A stretch of DNA of 64,000 nucleotides from contig NZ_JAFMYU010000008.1 in the NCBI RefSeq assembly GCF_017353255.1, forward strand, positions 62,001 to 126,000, written 5' to 3'. The stretch's first letter is position 1; every line of letters starts with the position of its first letter. The DNA comes from Fibrella aquatilis (GTDB lineage Bacteria; Bacteroidota; Bacteroidia; Cytophagales; Spirosomataceae). The notes under the pieces were generated by a model that had not been told where the DNA came from, did not search any database, and was given only the letters and a program-made list of their open reading frames with translations. This document shows positions 7,943-15,942 of the stretch, one piece after another. The translations under genes and the position numbers were made by a program.

Positions 7943-8679
7943 TGTTTAAAGAAAAAATATCCCGTCATCAACAGTCCTACCAAGATGACGAAAATGCGAA
8001 GGATGTGGGCCGGAATGCGCTGGGCGAAGCGGGCACCGAGGTAGCCACCCAAGATAGACCCACCCACCATGACCCCCGCCGCCGACCACACCACCACGCC
8101 CGATACTACGAACGTAACAATAGAAATGCCGTTGACAAAGCTGGCAAACAGCACCTTAAGCGCGTTGGCATGATGCACGTTGCGCATCCCCAGCAGACTA
8201 AACATGGCCATAAACAGGATGCCAATACCCCCGCCAAAAAAACCTCCATATACTGCCACCGCAAAGATGGTCAGCCATTGCATCCAGTCAGGGGCCGGTT
8301 TGGCAGCCTTTTCCTGCTTCTCCAGCCGCGACCGAAACGCAAACAGGCCTGTGGCCGTGAGCAATAGATAAGGAAAAATGGTGCCCAGCACATCGGGCGA
8401 CAAGCGCAGCAGGAGCAGGGCGCCCGTTAGCCCGCCTACCAGGCAGATAGACAGCCACACCAGCAACTGCCCCTGGTAGCGTATCCAGTCGCGGTATAGC
8501 GCCACGGCACTAGATAATGACCCCGGCCACAGGGCTACCGTGCTGGTGGCGTTGGCCTGGAGCAACGGCAACCCCGAAAATGTCAGCGCCGGAAAGGTAA
8601 GAAACGTACCCCCACCAGCCAGGGCGTTCAACCCCCCGCCCAGCAGCGCCGATATAAAAAGTAGCCCGTGTATAAGCAT
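7936..8679 (-). CDS. TauE/SafE family sulfite/anion exporter
   Basis: A 247-residue polytopic membrane protein with about eight hydrophobic segments. It has the TauE/SafE duplicated signature: GGGLNALAGGGTFLTFPAL near the N-terminus and GGFFGGGIGILFMAMF in the second half. The family moves small sulfur- or carbon-containing anions across the inner membrane. The C-terminus lies in the right arm of inverted repeat 5. It starts 22 bp after the lysozyme gene on the same strand, so the two are probably co-transcribed without an evident functional link. Confidence 0.88.
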   Translation of the reverse strand: MLIHGLLFISALLGGGLNALAGGGTFLTFPALTFSGLPLLQANATSTVALWPGSLSSAVALYRDWIRYQGQLLVWLSICLVGGLTGALLLLRLSPDVLGTIFPYLLLTATGLFAFRSRLEKQEKAAKPAPDWMQWLTIFAVAVYGGFFGGGIGILFMAMFSLLGMRNVHHANALKVLFASFVNGISIVTFVVSGVVVWSAAGVMVGGSILGGYLGARFAQRIPAHILRIFVILVGLLMTGYFFFKQS

Positions 8680-8701
8680 AAAAAAAATGGCCCGGCTGCG
8701 T

Positions 8702-9490
8702 CTAGTTAAGTGTTAACTCGTTTAGCTGCTCAGGGGCCATCACGAAGGTGTTGATGTCAACAAAACCGCGGATGCCCCGCACCCAGCCGCTCTTATTGTG
8801 CTGCCAGATGTAGAGCTTGTCGGCGTTGTAGCGGTTGAGGTCAGACTTCGAGTAGTCGGCAATCCAGAGGGGATACACGTCAAAGTTGCCCTTCACAAAC
8901 CGCTTGTAGAGGCTGGGGTTGGTGTAGATAATAGGCCTGATGTTGTATTCGGCCTCGATGGCATCCAAAAAGAGATGTAAGTCGCTGATGATCTTGTCTT
9001 CGGGCACGCCATTGGTCACCTCAAAATCGAGTACCGGGGCCAGGTCGCCGGTTTGTAGCGACACCCGTTTAATGAAGTTGGCGGCCTGTTTGATGGGGTC
9101 GCGGGTGGGGTGGTAGAAGTGGTACGCCCCCCGCCGAAGGCCCACTCGTTTGGCTTCGCGCCAGTTTTTGGCAAAGGTAGGGTCGCCTAGGGTGGCCCCT
9201 TCGGTGGCTTTCATAAACGCAAACTGCATCCGTACCCCGTCTGCATTCATCCCCGCCACCCGGTCCCAATCGATGCGGTTATTGTGCCGCGACACGTCGA
9301 GACCGTGCAGGCTGTAGCGCATGGGGAACTTGATCCCGTAGGCATCTACAAACTGCCATTGCATCACGTTGTTGGCCGTGGTCCGCATAAGTCGCCAAAC
9401 CATCAACCCAACCACCAGCACACCTATGCCTAGCCAGACCTGGCGTTTATACTGGCCGTAAATGAACCTGACAAGGGTAAGAAACTTCAT
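8702..9490 (-). CDS. Glycoside hydrolase family 25 lysozyme, membrane-anchored
   Basis: A 262-residue GH25 muramidase. An N-terminal membrane anchor (VWLGIGVLVVGLMVW, about residues 18-32) is followed by the GH25 barrel: GLDVSRHN (catalytic Asp), FAFMKATEGA, RRGAYHFYHP, APVLDFEV (catalytic D.E pair), PIIYTN, PLWIADY, IWQHNKSG and VDINTFV. It cleaves the beta-1,4 bond between MurNAc and GlcNAc in peptidoglycan and probably acts in the periplasm as a cell-wall remodelling enzyme. It is followed closely by the TauE gene. A TAnnTTTG element lies 35 bp upstream. Confidence 0.9.
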   Translation of the reverse strand: MKFLTLVRFIYGQYKRQVWLGIGVLVVGLMVWRLMRTTANNVMQWQFVDAYGIKFPMRYSLHGLDVSRHNNRIDWDRVAGMNADGVRMQFAFMKATEGATLGDPTFAKNWREAKRVGLRRGAYHFYHPTRDPIKQAANFIKRVSLQTGDLAPVLDFEVTNGVPEDKIISDLHLFLDAIEAEYNIRPIIYTNPSLYKRFVKGNFDVYPLWIADYSKSDLNRYNADKLYIWQHNKSGWVRGIRGFVDINTFVMAPEQLNELTLN

Positions 9491-9524
9491 AAAGCAAGTG
9501 GCAGCACCAGGCCGTAGCCCGCCA

Positions 9525-9532
9525 CAAACTTA
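9525..9532 (-). promoter_or_regulatory. Candidate -7 element for the GH25/TauE genes
   Basis: TAAGTTTG on the minus strand, matching TAnnTTTG, 35 bp before the lysozyme ATG. The -33 position reads CTT rather than TTG, so support is moderate. Confidence 0.4.
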
Positions 9533-9547
9533 AAGCATAGCGGTGAG

Positions 9548-9642
9548 AGGTAAGTGGTAAGCGGTTAGTGATGAGTGGGGCTGACGCAAATTAATGGCTG
9601 CGTCAGCTCCACTCATCACTAATCGCTTTCCACTTACCACTC
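9548..9642. repeat. Intergenic inverted repeat 6
   Basis: 9554-9588 pairs with 9599-9640 with small indels; the loop is 10 bp. Outer words are GTAAGTGGTAAG and GTTAGTGATGAGTGG; the apex is GGGCTGACGCA/TGCGTCAGCTCC. The right arm abuts the stop codon of the small membrane protein gene. Confidence 0.88.
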
Positions 9643-9881
9643 TAATTAGATCCTTCCAGTTTCACCAGCTTGTTATACAGGCCGAGGATGAGGATGGGGG
9701 CTGCCCATTGGCCAATCAGCAAGGCTTCGTGGCGTTTGCCGTTGGCGTAGCTGACGGCCGCAGTGGCCAGAGCACCAAGGCCACCCCACAGAAAAATATC
9801 GGAAGGCAATTTGGCGGTTTGTTGTTCGATAGCCTCGGCCACTGGGCCTTCATCGTGTTGGGGATTCATGTTCTTTGGCAT
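9642..9881 (-). CDS. Small hypothetical membrane protein
   Basis: A 79-residue protein without a recognised family. Residues 1-28 are polar and acidic, followed by two hydrophobic helices (IFLWGGLGALATAAVSYA and LIGQWAAPILILGLYNKL). A second possible ATG lies 12 bp inside (MNPQHDEG). It stands between two long hairpins. The two-helix plan is like many small inner-membrane proteins of Cytophagales; no function can be assigned. Confidence 0.6.
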   Translation of the reverse strand: MPKNMNPQHDEGPVAEAIEQQTAKLPSDIFLWGGLGALATAAVSYANGKRHEALLIGQWAAPILILGLYNKLVKLEGSN

Positions 9882-9957
9882 GACGTTGAGTTTTTAATTG
9901 GTTACGTATGCCTAACGAGGAGGGATGGGAAAAGTTTAAAAGCAAAGAGGGAAGGGC

Positions 9958-10055
9958 TGAGAGCTAAGAGGTGAGAGCCAAGGGCCAAGATTGCTGTCGC
10001 ACGAATAGGCTTGCGACAGCAATCTTGGCCCTTGGCTCTCACCTCTTAGCTCTCA
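9958..10055. repeat. Intergenic inverted repeat 7, perfect 44-bp arms
   Basis: 9958-10001 and 10012-10055 are perfect inverted copies with a 10-bp loop. The outer part repeats GAGAGCTAAGAGGTGAGAG; the inner stem is TTGCTGTCGCA/TGCGACAGCAA, a variant of the shared apex. It abuts the 3' end of the peroxiredoxin gene. Confidence 0.92.
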
Positions 10056-10057
10056 CC

Positions 10058-10693
10058 TCATTTATTTGGCTGCGGCGTTTTGCGCAGGTAGGGCTTCACG
10101 AAGGTGACACCCTTGGGGAATTTCTCGTCGAGCTGGTCATTCGACACGGCGGGCGTTACAATTACGTCTTCGCCCTCCTGCCAGTCGGCGGGGGTAGCAA
10201 CGGAGTAGTTGGCCGTCAGTTGCAGCGAGTCGATCACGCGCAGGATCTCGAAGAAGTTGCGGCCTGTGCTGGCGGGGTAGGTCAGCGTAAGTTTGATCTT
10301 CTTGTCAGGCCCAATAATAAACACCGACCGCACCGTGGCTTTCTCGCTGGCGTTGGGGTGAATCATGTCGTAGAGGGTGGCCACCTCGCGGTTTTCGTCG
10401 GCAATGAGAGGAAAGTTCACGGTGGTGTTGTTCACCTCGTTGATATCCTTTACCCATTCGTGGTGCTGATCGAGGGGATCAACGCTCACGGCAACGACCT
10501 TCACACCCCGCTTGGCAAATTCGTCAGACAGTTGCGCTGTGCGGCCCAGTTCGGTGGTGCAGACGGGGGTAAAATCGGCGGGGTGCGAAAAAATCATGCC
10601 CCACGAGTTGCCCAGCCATTCGTGGAAATGTATTGGGCCTTCGGTGGTGTTGGCCGTAAAGTCAGGGGCGATATCGCCAAGACGTAGAGACAT
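10058..10693 (-). CDS. 1-Cys peroxiredoxin (Prx6 type)
   Basis: A 211-residue thiol peroxidase reducing H2O2 and organic hydroperoxides. The active site HPADFTPVCTTEL carries the peroxidatic Cys near residue 45; the conserved Arg lies in KATVRSVFII. The extended C-terminal domain (residues 165-211, WQEGEDVIVTPAVSNDQLDEKFPKG) is typical of the Prx6 subgroup, and no resolving Cys is seen. The protein is cytoplasmic. It ends at hairpin 7 and starts about 135 bp from the end of the Spy-like gene. Confidence 0.92.
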   Translation of the reverse strand: MSLRLGDIAPDFTANTTEGPIHFHEWLGNSWGMIFSHPADFTPVCTTELGRTAQLSDEFAKRGVKVVAVSVDPLDQHHEWVKDINEVNNTTVNFPLIADENREVATLYDMIHPNASEKATVRSVFIIGPDKKIKLTLTYPASTGRNFFEILRVIDSLQLTANYSVATPADWQEGEDVIVTPAVSNDQLDEKFPKGVTFVKPYLRKTPQPNK

Positions 10694-10745
10694 AGGATGA
10701 ACAGTTTAGTGTTAGTACTCGATTGACTGACTAGAGTAGTTCTAA

Positions 10746-10777
10746 AAACTGAAAGACCGGCCACAGACCGGTCTTTC
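10746..10777 (-). terminator. Rho-independent terminator after the Spy-like gene
   Basis: A 10-bp GC-rich stem (GAAAGACCGG/CCGGTCTTTC), then CAGTTTTT on the minus strand. It lies downstream of the gene ending at 10828. Confidence 0.75.
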
Positions 10778-10827
10778 TTGTTATACTGACTTAACGAAAT
10801 GCGCATGGAAAAGGGTTCCTAACGTGC

Positions 10828-11355
10828 CTAGTGGCTTACCAGCGTTGAATCGGGTTGAACGCCTTTTGGGCCGGGCGGGCGAATACCACCAATAGCGCGT
10901 TGCATATCGGGCTTTTTGTTTTGGTAGGTCGTCCACTGTTCAGGGGTGAGCAGTAGCTTCAGTTTGTCTTCCTTTTCCTCGTTATACATCATCATCGCGT
11001 CTTTGATCTGCTGCGACGCCTGCGGGTTCGACTTGCCGCCGTCAGCGCCTACAATCTCTTTGATGGCTTCCTGTTGCAGCTTGGCGTAGTCGTTATTGAG
11101 GGTCTTCACATCTTTGGCCTGCTCTTTGGTAAGGGCCAGATTTTCCTTCAGCCACTTGGTTTCTTTGGCCGCCATATCGCCCGCCACGTTGGGTATCGAC
11201 GGCTTGAAGTTAGCCTGCGGCTGACTCATGGCCCCGCCCATGCCACTACCATAGCCCCCGCGTCCGTAGCCACCACCATACCCGCCATATTGGGCAAAGC
11301 AGCAGGAAGTGGTCAACAGGAACAGCGCAACAAACAAGAGCCGGGTCGTTTTCAT
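10828..11355 (-). CDS. Spy/CpxP-like periplasmic LTxxQ protein
   Basis: A 175-residue exported protein. The signal peptide MKTTRLLFVALFLLTTSCCF ends at AQ. A short Gly/Tyr-rich linker follows (YGGYGGGYGRGGYGSG), then an all-helical domain with two LTxxQ-like motifs (LALTKEQAKDV and LLTPEQWTTY), as in Spy/CpxP periplasmic chaperone-like proteins that respond to envelope stress. The start is placed at ATG 11353-11355, in front of the signal peptide; an in-frame extension of 22 residues lacks these features. A hairpin terminator follows at 10746-10777. Confidence 0.75.
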   Translation of the reverse strand: MKTTRLLFVALFLLTTSCCFAQYGGYGGGYGRGGYGSGMGGAMSQPQANFKPSIPNVAGDMAAKETKWLKENLALTKEQAKDVKTLNNDYAKLQQEAIKEIVGADGGKSNPQASQQIKDAMMMYNEEKEDKLKLLLTPEQWTTYQNKKPDMQRAIGGIRPPGPKGVQPDSTLVSH

Positions 11356-11442
11356 GGAAACAGCGTTAACGGTGAAGCCATAAAGTTCGGGAAACTTGAC
11401 CTGTTTAGCCAATGCAATCAAAGCAGATTTAAAACCAGTTTT

Positions 11443-11991
11443 CTACTGAGCTACTGCTTTCACGATCAACTGGACAGCTTTGGGCGTCGGCTCTTTGGTG
11501 AAGTCGACTGTGCCACCATTTTTCTTGTCAATACTAGCCAGTGCAAGGCCACAGAAAAAAGCAATGCCTGATTCTTCGTCGGTCAACGTCTTCTTCGACA
11601 GATCTACGTTTATAGTGCCCAACTCCATACTGCTACTTGTGAGCGATTTAATCTGCCACGACGATGCCAATGCGTCGGCATCTGTCAATGTCAGAGTCTG
11701 GTTATTATTGCTGAGCGTCCATTTGCCTTTTTTCACCAGTTTGTCTTCTGTGTAGCTGTATGTGCCACCCGGTGCAAGCGTAATGATATTATCATCACTG
11801 ACGAGTTGAGTTTTGTCGCCAGGGATGGTGTACTTTTTGGCATCTGTTTGTACGAAGATCTCGGAGAAAGCCCACTTACGGGCTATTTGAGTAGGTACAT
11901 CGGCGGGCGAAACCGCATCCGTCGATTTTTTGCAGTTGGCAAGCAGAAAAACAAGGGTTAACAGCGCAACAAGGTTAGACAGGCGGTTCAT
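11443..11991 (-). CDS. Lipoprotein with lipocalin-like domain
   Basis: A 182-residue lipoprotein. The signal peptide ends at the lipobox LLANC (Cys near residue 20), followed by KKS. The remainder is beta-rich, with ARKWAFSEIFV, GGTYSYTEDKLVKKGKWTLSNNNQTLTL and KSLTSSSMEL, the pattern of Bacteroidota lipocalin-like lipoproteins. The substrate is unknown. Placement in the outer membrane or periplasm is inferred from the lipobox. Confidence 0.7.
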   Translation of the reverse strand: MNRLSNLVALLTLVFLLANCKKSTDAVSPADVPTQIARKWAFSEIFVQTDAKKYTIPGDKTQLVSDDNIITLAPGGTYSYTEDKLVKKGKWTLSNNNQTLTLTDADALASSWQIKSLTSSSMELGTINVDLSKKTLTDEESGIAFFCGLALASIDKKNGGTVDFTKEPTPKAVQLIVKAVAQ

Positions 11992-12019
11992 AGTGTATGG
12001 TTTGGTTTGATTAGAGATC

Positions 12020-12027
12020 CAAACCTA
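12020..12027 (-). promoter_or_regulatory. Candidate -7 element for the lipoprotein gene
   Basis: TAGGTTTG on the minus strand, an exact TAnnTTTG match, 28 bp before the ATG at 11991. No TTG at the expected -33 distance. Confidence 0.45.
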
Positions 12028-12096
12028 CTTGCCTGGCGGTAAGCCACCATGATACGATTGAGCCACTGGTTATTCTGTTGTGTTACCGGCAAAAGA

Positions 12097-12192
12097 TTAA
12101 GGTTTAACGTCTAAAGGCCAATGGGTAAGGTTGCCAGCCCGCTCCAGCGTACTAGCAACCTTACCCATTGGCCTTTAGACGTTAAACCTTAA
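12097..12192. repeat. Intergenic inverted repeat 8, perfect 38-bp arms
   Basis: 12097-12134 pairs perfectly with 12155-12192 around a 20-bp loop. Arm words are TTAAGGTTTAACGTCTAAAGG; the inner stem ends GGTTGC/GCAACC. It stops 3 bp from the stop codon of the response regulator gene. Confidence 0.9.
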
Positions 12193-12195
12193 ACG

Positions 12196-12867
12196 TTAAA
12201 CCAGTTTTTCTTCCACTGCCATCCGCACTAGTTCGGCGGCGTTGCGTACCTGTAGGCGGCGCATCATATTGGCGCGGTGGTTGTCTACCGTGCGGACGCT
12301 GAGTTGTAGTTTTTCGGCAATAAGGCGGCTGCTAAGACCTTCAATGAGGTAGCTCAAAATCTCTTTCTCTTTCTTCGACAGCTTCGAGCGGCGGGTTTTG
12401 CCATTGGCCACAGTACCCGTGTCTTTGCGCATCTGCTGCATGTAGCCGTTCAGGATAATCGTGGCCACGGGCGAACTGAAGTATTTCTCGCCGGTAGCTA
12501 CGGTCTTGATCGCCTTCATCATCTCATCGCTCGACGAGTCTTTCAGGATGTAGCCAATGGCTCCAGCTTCTACGGCCCGCAGGATGTAGTCTTCGTTGTT
12601 GTGCATCGACAGCATCAGCACCTTCGCCGACTTGTATAGCCGGGTGATCTGCTGCGCCGTTTGAATGCCTGACATACCGGGTAACGAAATGTCCAGCAGC
12701 ACCACGTCGGGCATGGTGCCGTCGGTGGCGTGGGTTTTCAGCTTCTCCAGCGCCTCTTCGCCGTCGTTTGCTTCGTCAATAATTTGCAGGCCTTCGCCCT
12801 GCTCCAACAATAAACGGACACCATCGCGCACTATGGCGTGGTCGTCAACTAACATTAGTTTTATCAT
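12196..12867 (-). CDS. NarL/FixJ family response regulator
   Basis: A 223-residue two-component regulator. The receiver domain (1-125) has the acidic pair DD near residue 8, phospho-acceptor Asp in VVLLDISLPGMSG, Ser/Thr switch in VLMLSMH and Lys in YILKDSS. The LuxR-type HTH (about 155-220) reads LSKKEKEILSYLIEGLSSRLIAEKLQLSVRTVDNHRANMMRRL. It overlaps the histidine kinase gene by 23 bp, so the two form one operon, and it presumably takes its phosphate from that kinase. Target genes are unknown. Confidence 0.93.
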   Translation of the reverse strand: MIKLMLVDDHAIVRDGVRLLLEQGEGLQIIDEANDGEEALEKLKTHATDGTMPDVVLLDISLPGMSGIQTAQQITRLYKSAKVLMLSMHNNEDYILRAVEAGAIGYILKDSSSDEMMKAIKTVATGEKYFSSPVATIILNGYMQQMRKDTGTVANGKTRRSKLSKKEKEILSYLIEGLSSRLIAEKLQLSVRTVDNHRANMMRRLQVRNAAELVRMAVEEKLV

Positions 12868-14404
12868 AATCGTGAGTTAATGCATGCGAATGATAGGGTA
12901 TGCTGACCTTCAGTTTGGTGCCTTTGCCCGGCACCGAGGTTAATTTAAACGTCCCGTTAACCAGTTTCACACGTTCGTGCATATTATGTACGCCCTGTCC
13001 GTGTGGCTCTTTACTCAGCCGTTGTGTTTTAAAGCCCACGCCGTTGTCGGTAATACTCAGGTGCAGGTACTGATCTTTTTCAAACAAATGAATGCCAATG
13101 TGGGTGGCCTTGCCGTGCCGGATGGCGTTGGTGAGCGCCTCCTGCGTAACACGATACAGCGTAATTTCAACGGGTTGGGCCAGCCGTGCGGCATGGGGAT
13201 CCATCAGCCACCGGTCGGCCTCTAACGTAACCATGCCGGGGGCCAGTCGGTTATGCTGTTCGGCCAGTACGCGCAACGCAGGCATCAACCCAAAGTCACT
13301 TAACGCACTGGGCATTAAATTGTTAGATATGGACCGTGCTTCCTGAATGGTTTGCGTAATCAGGCTTTTAAGCGGTTGCAGGTTGGTTTCTACGGGCGCC
13401 CCGTTGGCGAGCCTGCCTTCCAGCCCTTCAATTTGCAACTTAATGGCGGTCAGCATCTGCCCCAGGCCGTCGTGCAGTTCGCGCGAGAGGCGTTTGCGCT
13501 CTTCTTCCTGTCCGGCCACTAGGTAAGCCGTGCGCGATTTTTGCTCATTGATCTGTAGCTGAAACTGTTGCTTAGCCGACTCGACCAGTTGCTGCCGGGC
13601 TTTGTTAAGCGAAGTGTTCACCGAGGTTAGTTTCCGATTGGCTTCGGTGGTGCGTTGTTCGGCTGCCACCAGTTGGGCTACTGCCTCGCGGAGACGCCGG
13701 GCGGCGGGGCGATACACAAACCAGGCAATGGCGGTCAGTATAGCCAGGGTGAGCAGGTAGAGGTATTGCTCAAACCGCTGAAGACTGGCCAGCTTTTGCC
13801 GCAACTCGTGGGTGTATTGCCGCACTACCGCGTCTATACGTTCCAGAAAAGCCGTTTCATTAGCCAATATCAGCTTCAGCCCCCGCTGTCCTGCTTCTGT
13901 GCGTAAATCATCGGGGCCGCGGAGCTCCGTTAACAGACGAGTACCTGCCTGGAGACCGTCAAAATGGGGCTGCACGGCCCGGTAGAGTAGTTTTACGCTG
14001 TCGCTATTGGCAATGGTTCGGCTAGGCTCGGTCAGAATTCCCTGCTGTCCCTGCCGGTAGTATTTACTGATTGTCTCGAACGTGTTTTGCAGGCTTTTCT
14101 GCGTCTGCCGAAATGCGGCAGGATCATGCTGATCGGACAGTAAAAGGGCCTTTTTAGCCACCTGCTGGCTCTGATGGCGTTGCAGCGCGGTATACCGGAT
14201 GATCCAAAGTTCGTCCTGGAACTTATCAAACTGCCACTGCGTAATGAGTTGACCAACGGTCAGAAGAACAGCCAATCCAAGAAGCGTGGCTATATATAGC
14301 CTAGTGAGCCGGAGCGGCCCTGTCGTTGAGGTAGCCACTGGAGTGGTGAAGAAGGTTCGTCGTTGAGTTGGATTGGCGCGTCTGTCGGTTGCCCGCATTC
14401 GCAT
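12845..14404 (-). CDS. NarX-type sensor histidine kinase with PilJ-like sensor
   Basis: A membrane kinase of 519 residues. TM1 is near residues 30-50 (LYIATLLGLAVLLTVGQLI). A periplasmic helical region follows with a PilJ/type IV pili methyl-accepting-like element (ALQRHQSQQVAKKALLL), then TM2 (YLYLLTLAILTAIAWFVY), a coiled coil, the HisKA_3 box EEERKRLSRELHDGLGQML (phospho-His in ELHDG) and an HATPase with ALTNAIRHGKA and ITDNGVGF. The start is placed at ATG 14402-14404; the longer reading needs a TTG. The ligand is unknown. The gene is translationally coupled to the downstream regulator. Confidence 0.9.
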   Translation of the reverse strand: MRMRATDRRANPTQRRTFFTTPVATSTTGPLRLTRLYIATLLGLAVLLTVGQLITQWQFDKFQDELWIIRYTALQRHQSQQVAKKALLLSDQHDPAAFRQTQKSLQNTFETISKYYRQGQQGILTEPSRTIANSDSVKLLYRAVQPHFDGLQAGTRLLTELRGPDDLRTEAGQRGLKLILANETAFLERIDAVVRQYTHELRQKLASLQRFEQYLYLLTLAILTAIAWFVYRPAARRLREAVAQLVAAEQRTTEANRKLTSVNTSLNKARQQLVESAKQQFQLQINEQKSRTAYLVAGQEEERKRLSRELHDGLGQMLTAIKLQIEGLEGRLANGAPVETNLQPLKSLITQTIQEARSISNNLMPSALSDFGLMPALRVLAEQHNRLAPGMVTLEADRWLMDPHAARLAQPVEITLYRVTQEALTNAIRHGKATHIGIHLFEKDQYLHLSITDNGVGFKTQRLSKEPHGQGVHNMHERVKLVNGTFKLTSVPGKGTKLKVSIPYHSHALTHDYDKTNVS

Positions 14405-14464
14405 CAGTAAAACTAATAAAGTTTGTAGATTTACTACTCTGTTCCTCAAAAAACTTACTTAAGT

Positions 14465-14953
14465 ATGCGCCGTTTAATCCTGTTATGCTGTCTGCTTAGC
14501 GTTGGTTTAACCAGCTTTCGGCCTGCGGTGGTTACATCTAGTTCGTTGATCAACAGTCGTTTAGCCGACCCTGTGAAACTTTCTTGGGAGTCGCTGCGCG
14601 ATGTTACCTTTAAAAAGAAGTGGTATGCTGAGGAATCGGTATACATGCTTTATCCTACGTTTGGTCAGTCGGTGCAGAAGTTAAGTGGTAAACCTGTTGA
14701 ACTGACCGGCTACGTGTTGCCTGTCGATCTCGAGTCGAACGTATATGTACTGTCGGCTTTTCCGTTTTCGGCTTGTTTCTTTTGCGGCGGGGCCGGTCCC
14801 GAATCGGTGGTGTCGCTGAAGTTTAAGAAGCCAGGCAAGAAGTTCAAAACCGACGAACGCCGCACGTTCCGGGGCACGCTGAAACTGAACGCCGACAATA
14901 TCTACGAGTTGAACTACATCCTGGCCGATGCCGAGATGCTGGATACGCAGTAA
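14465..14953 (+). CDS. Exported protein with CFFCGG motif (DUF3299-like)
   Basis: A 162-residue protein with a signal peptide (MRRLILLCCLLSVGLTS). The conserved part has LSGKPVELTGYVLPVDLESNVYVLSAFPFSACFFCGGAGPESVV, then a beta-rich tail (FRGTLKLNADNIYELNYILADAEML). The GYV..P...CxxCGG..PES layout resembles DUF3299 periplasmic proteins, which carry a comparable Cys-containing loop and sit near metal or ABC export systems in other bacteria. The paired cysteines suggest metal or redox binding, which is inference. It is divergent from the kinase gene. Confidence 0.6.
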   Translation: MRRLILLCCLLSVGLTSFRPAVVTSSSLINSRLADPVKLSWESLRDVTFKKKWYAEESVYMLYPTFGQSVQKLSGKPVELTGYVLPVDLESNVYVLSAFPFSACFFCGGAGPESVVSLKFKKPGKKFKTDERRTFRGTLKLNADNIYELNYILADAEMLDTQ

Positions 14954-14955
14954 AG

Positions 14956-15079
14956 GACGCTGGATGTTGGACTTTGGATTTTAGACCTCGGATTTATAAG
15001 CGAAGATCAATCAAATAATGTAGTTGAATGCCAGATAGTTGCCGGGAAGTCCAGTGTCTATCGTCCAAAATCCAACGTC
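14956..15079. repeat. Degenerate intergenic inverted repeat 9
   Basis: GACGCTGGATGTTGGACTTTGGATTTT (14956-14982) faces AAAATCCAACGTC (15067-15079). The two sides differ by indels and the loop is long, so this looks like a decayed member of the hairpin set. Confidence 0.55.
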
Positions 15080-15095
15080 TTTTTCGGCTCTGCGC

Positions 15096-15126
15096 TTGAC
15101 AAACGTCCCGAAAAAGCCCATCTTTG
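15096..15126 (+). promoter_or_regulatory. Promoter of tRNA-Ala
   Basis: TTG (15096-15098), 20 bp, CATCTTTG (15119-15126, one mismatch to TAnnTTTG). Transcription would begin close to the mature 5' end at 15137. Confidence 0.6.
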
Positions 15127-15135
15127 CAACCGCAA

Positions 15136-15210
<75 letters not shown>

Positions 15211-15221
15211 CTCTTCATTGT

Positions 15222-15257
15222 AAAAGGCCCAATCTGATTCAGATTGAGCCTTTTTTG
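15222..15257. terminator. Terminator of tRNA-Ala, probably bidirectional
   Basis: Stem AAAAGGC..AATCT/AGATT..GCCTTTTTT with runs of A on one side and T on the other. It also serves the convergent NlpC/P60 gene. Confidence 0.8.
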
Positions 15258-15259
15258 TT

Positions 15260-15880
15260 TCAGAATGGTCGCAATGCTTTTACGAAACGGCCTTTGAAAT
15301 AGGTGGAGTAGAGGTTGTCTTCGCGGACGCCGCGAGAGGAGGAGGCGTGGATAAACCGGATGTCGTTGGGGCCGCGCACTTCCGTCACGATGGCCGCGTG
15401 TGAGACGTAACCCTCCTTGCCCGATTCCGGCACGAAAAAGACCAGATCACCGGGCCGAATTTCGGCTACTTCCACCTCATAACCCACCTCCGACTGTTGC
15501 CACGAGATGCGGGGCATCTTTAGCCCCACCGACGAAAACGCCGCGCAGATCAGCCCCGAACAGTCGATGCCGTCGTAGGTGTTGCCGCCCGATACATAGG
15601 GGGTGCCTGTGTAGGTGCGGGCCTGGTTAATCACCTCGCGGGCGTACTGACTCACGTATACAGTTGAGTTGACCACTTTCAACGTGCTGCCCGTTTTGGC
15701 ACTGGTGCCCGTTCGGCTACCCGACCGGCTGGCGGTACTGCGGCTGGTGGTGGTCCGCTTCACCGCGCTACGGCTGGCCGGGGCCACGAATTTTGACGAG
15801 GCACAGGCCCCGCCAACGGTGATCAGGCCCGCCAACAGGCAAACCCGGATGAGTGACGTGCGAACGGGAGGCCGTTGCAT
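15260..15880 (-). CDS. NlpC/P60 peptidoglycan endopeptidase, lipoprotein
   Basis: A 206-residue C40 peptidase. The N-terminal signal ends in a lipobox-like GGAC (Cys about residue 26). A Ser/Thr/Arg-rich linker (30-65) precedes the NlpC/P60 domain with the catalytic Cys in GIDCSGLI, His in GYVSHAAIV and the third residue His in FIHASSS. The enzyme cleaves gamma-D-Glu to diamino-acid links in peptidoglycan stem peptides. The length is usual for single-domain P60 lipoproteins. It ends convergent to the tRNA. Confidence 0.9.
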   Translation of the reverse strand: MQRPPVRTSLIRVCLLAGLITVGGACASSKFVAPASRSAVKRTTTSRSTASRSGSRTGTSAKTGSTLKVVNSTVYVSQYAREVINQARTYTGTPYVSGGNTYDGIDCSGLICAAFSSVGLKMPRISWQQSEVGYEVEVAEIRPGDLVFFVPESGKEGYVSHAAIVTEVRGPNDIRFIHASSSRGVREDNLYSTYFKGRFVKALRPF

Positions 15881-15942
15881 AGGCGATGGGGTAGGGTGGG
15901 GTGGGGGTACTGGAAGTAACTGAGTAGGCTTTACGCTGCAAC

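Noticed and set aside
14405-14449. TTG start that extends the sensor kinase by 15 residues
   Set aside because: Two ATG codons (14404, 14398) lie just inside, and the extension occupies the whole divergent promoter space.
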